Shown here piece after piece: positions 63,412 through 64,000 of a stretch of 64,000 bases of DNA. The notes below the pieces were generated by a model. That model had not been told where the DNA came from. It searched no databases and saw nothing but the letters and a program-made list of their open reading frames with translations. Position 1 is the stretch's first letter, and each line of letters opens with the position of its first letter. Where the stretch lies: NCBI GenBank assembly GCA_947184155.2, contig CAMXCT020001668.1, positions 377,936 to 441,935 of the forward strand. Direction: 5' to 3'. Position numbers and translations under genes: made by a program. The stretch comes from Cladocopium goreaui (lineage: Eukaryota > Sar > Dinophyceae > Suessiales > Symbiodiniaceae).

Positions 63412-63540
63412 ACTGGTTGGTGGTTGAGCCCTACCCCAACCTGAAAAATGATGGAGTGAGTGAGTAACAGTTGGGATGATGTTCCATTCCCAACTGTTTC
63501 TGGAAAGTCATTCAAAATTCCATGGTTCCAAACCACCAGT
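63412..63540. mobile_element. Family 2 MITE (subtype c)
   Basis: ACTGGTTGGTGGTTGAGCCC to CATGGTTCCAAACCACCAGT; the right end lacks the last CAAC. Confidence 0.8.
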
Positions 63541-64000
63541 GAAAACATGGTGGAAAAAACGACCAAAAAAGACATATGGATACCATGGCGATGGTTTTTC
63601 CCTGAGAATTGTGTGGGAGTTCTTCGTGACTTTTCTGGGTGTTCTATGGGAAAAAATTTGACTTTTTGGATTCAAAGTGGGTCGTGGAGTTTGTTTACTG
63701 ATTAGAAATCCCCTATAACTGGTTCAGGTGGTTTAGTTTGGAACATCTGAACCCGGAAACCATGGTTTTGTTAAAATCAAAATCAGAGGTTTCCTGCAAA
63801 TCGTCCCTTTCCTGCTGGCGGCTGATCATCGTCCAAACCTCTAACCCACAGAAACTAACGGCTCAAAGGGATCCAAACATCCACACGTCCAACCACGTCT
63901 GAAAATGGGTAATTATACCGTATACCCTACAACTGGTCATTTGAACATTCGATAATTCATTTGATGTCATTTGTAGATGATGAGAATTCATTGAAATGTT

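Overview
The window looks like nuclear DNA of a dinoflagellate, probably AT-rich and Symbiodiniaceae-like. This is inferred from gene structure, not from a marker gene. Protein-coding signal is confined to dozens of very short GC-richer islands of about 30-200 bp. Nearly all of them read on the minus strand, and they are separated by kilobase introns with GT-AG or GC-AG ends. The non-coding part is packed with roughly 100-bp inverted-repeat (MITE-like) elements and microsatellites. No bacterial features, rRNA or complete tRNA were seen.

Right part (about 63.2 to 22.3 kb, minus strand, 5' end beyond the right edge). At least 44 candidate micro-exons belong to one giant gene, or at least one continuous set, for a secreted or surface adhesin-like protein. 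In transcript order I see: cadherin-like/tandem-95 style repeats (63.2-52 kb); an SbsA-type Ig-like domain (49.7-43.0 kb); an F5/8 type C (discoidin-like) module (42.5-38.7 kb); a second SbsA-like domain (38.2-33.7 kb); a third that starts at 33.0 kb and is less certain beyond that; and more beta-sandwich and cadherin-like pieces to 22.3 kb. Two runs of exons (44.7-41.1 kb and 38.8-32.3 kb) splice in compatible phase at every junction, which is strong internal evidence that they are real. N-glycosylation sequons are dense. Some introns use GC donors.

Centre (15.25-20.98 kb). This is a sharply GC-rich island in AT-rich DNA. It holds an intronless 199-aa ORF with three Cys/His zinc-binding motifs (minus, 20257-20856), a tandem array of about fifteen 238-bp dimeric units, diverged founder repeats and purine-rich direct repeats. 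A perfect 13-bp inverted repeat lies at the two edges. It looks like an undescribed mobile or repeat-generating unit. A TGATGTTT-rich degenerate repeat (21.0-21.65 kb) adjoins it.

Left part (0.2-14.8 kb, minus strand). A dozen further exon candidates have a different, more intracellular character. A chain at 11.4, 11.2 and 10.8 kb splices in phase. They may be a second gene downstream in the same unidirectional cluster or the 3' part of the giant gene. A stop-bearing exon at 14.75 kb and an ATG-bearing exon at 13.5 kb would fit a gene boundary there, but this is unproven.

Repeats. At least six inverted-repeat families occur. Family 1 (TACCCTCTGGTAA ends) and family 2 (CTGGTTGGTGG ends) are the commonest. 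They sit in introns, often within 20 bp of a splice site, and their ends carry GT/AG in both orientations, so they resemble introner-type elements.
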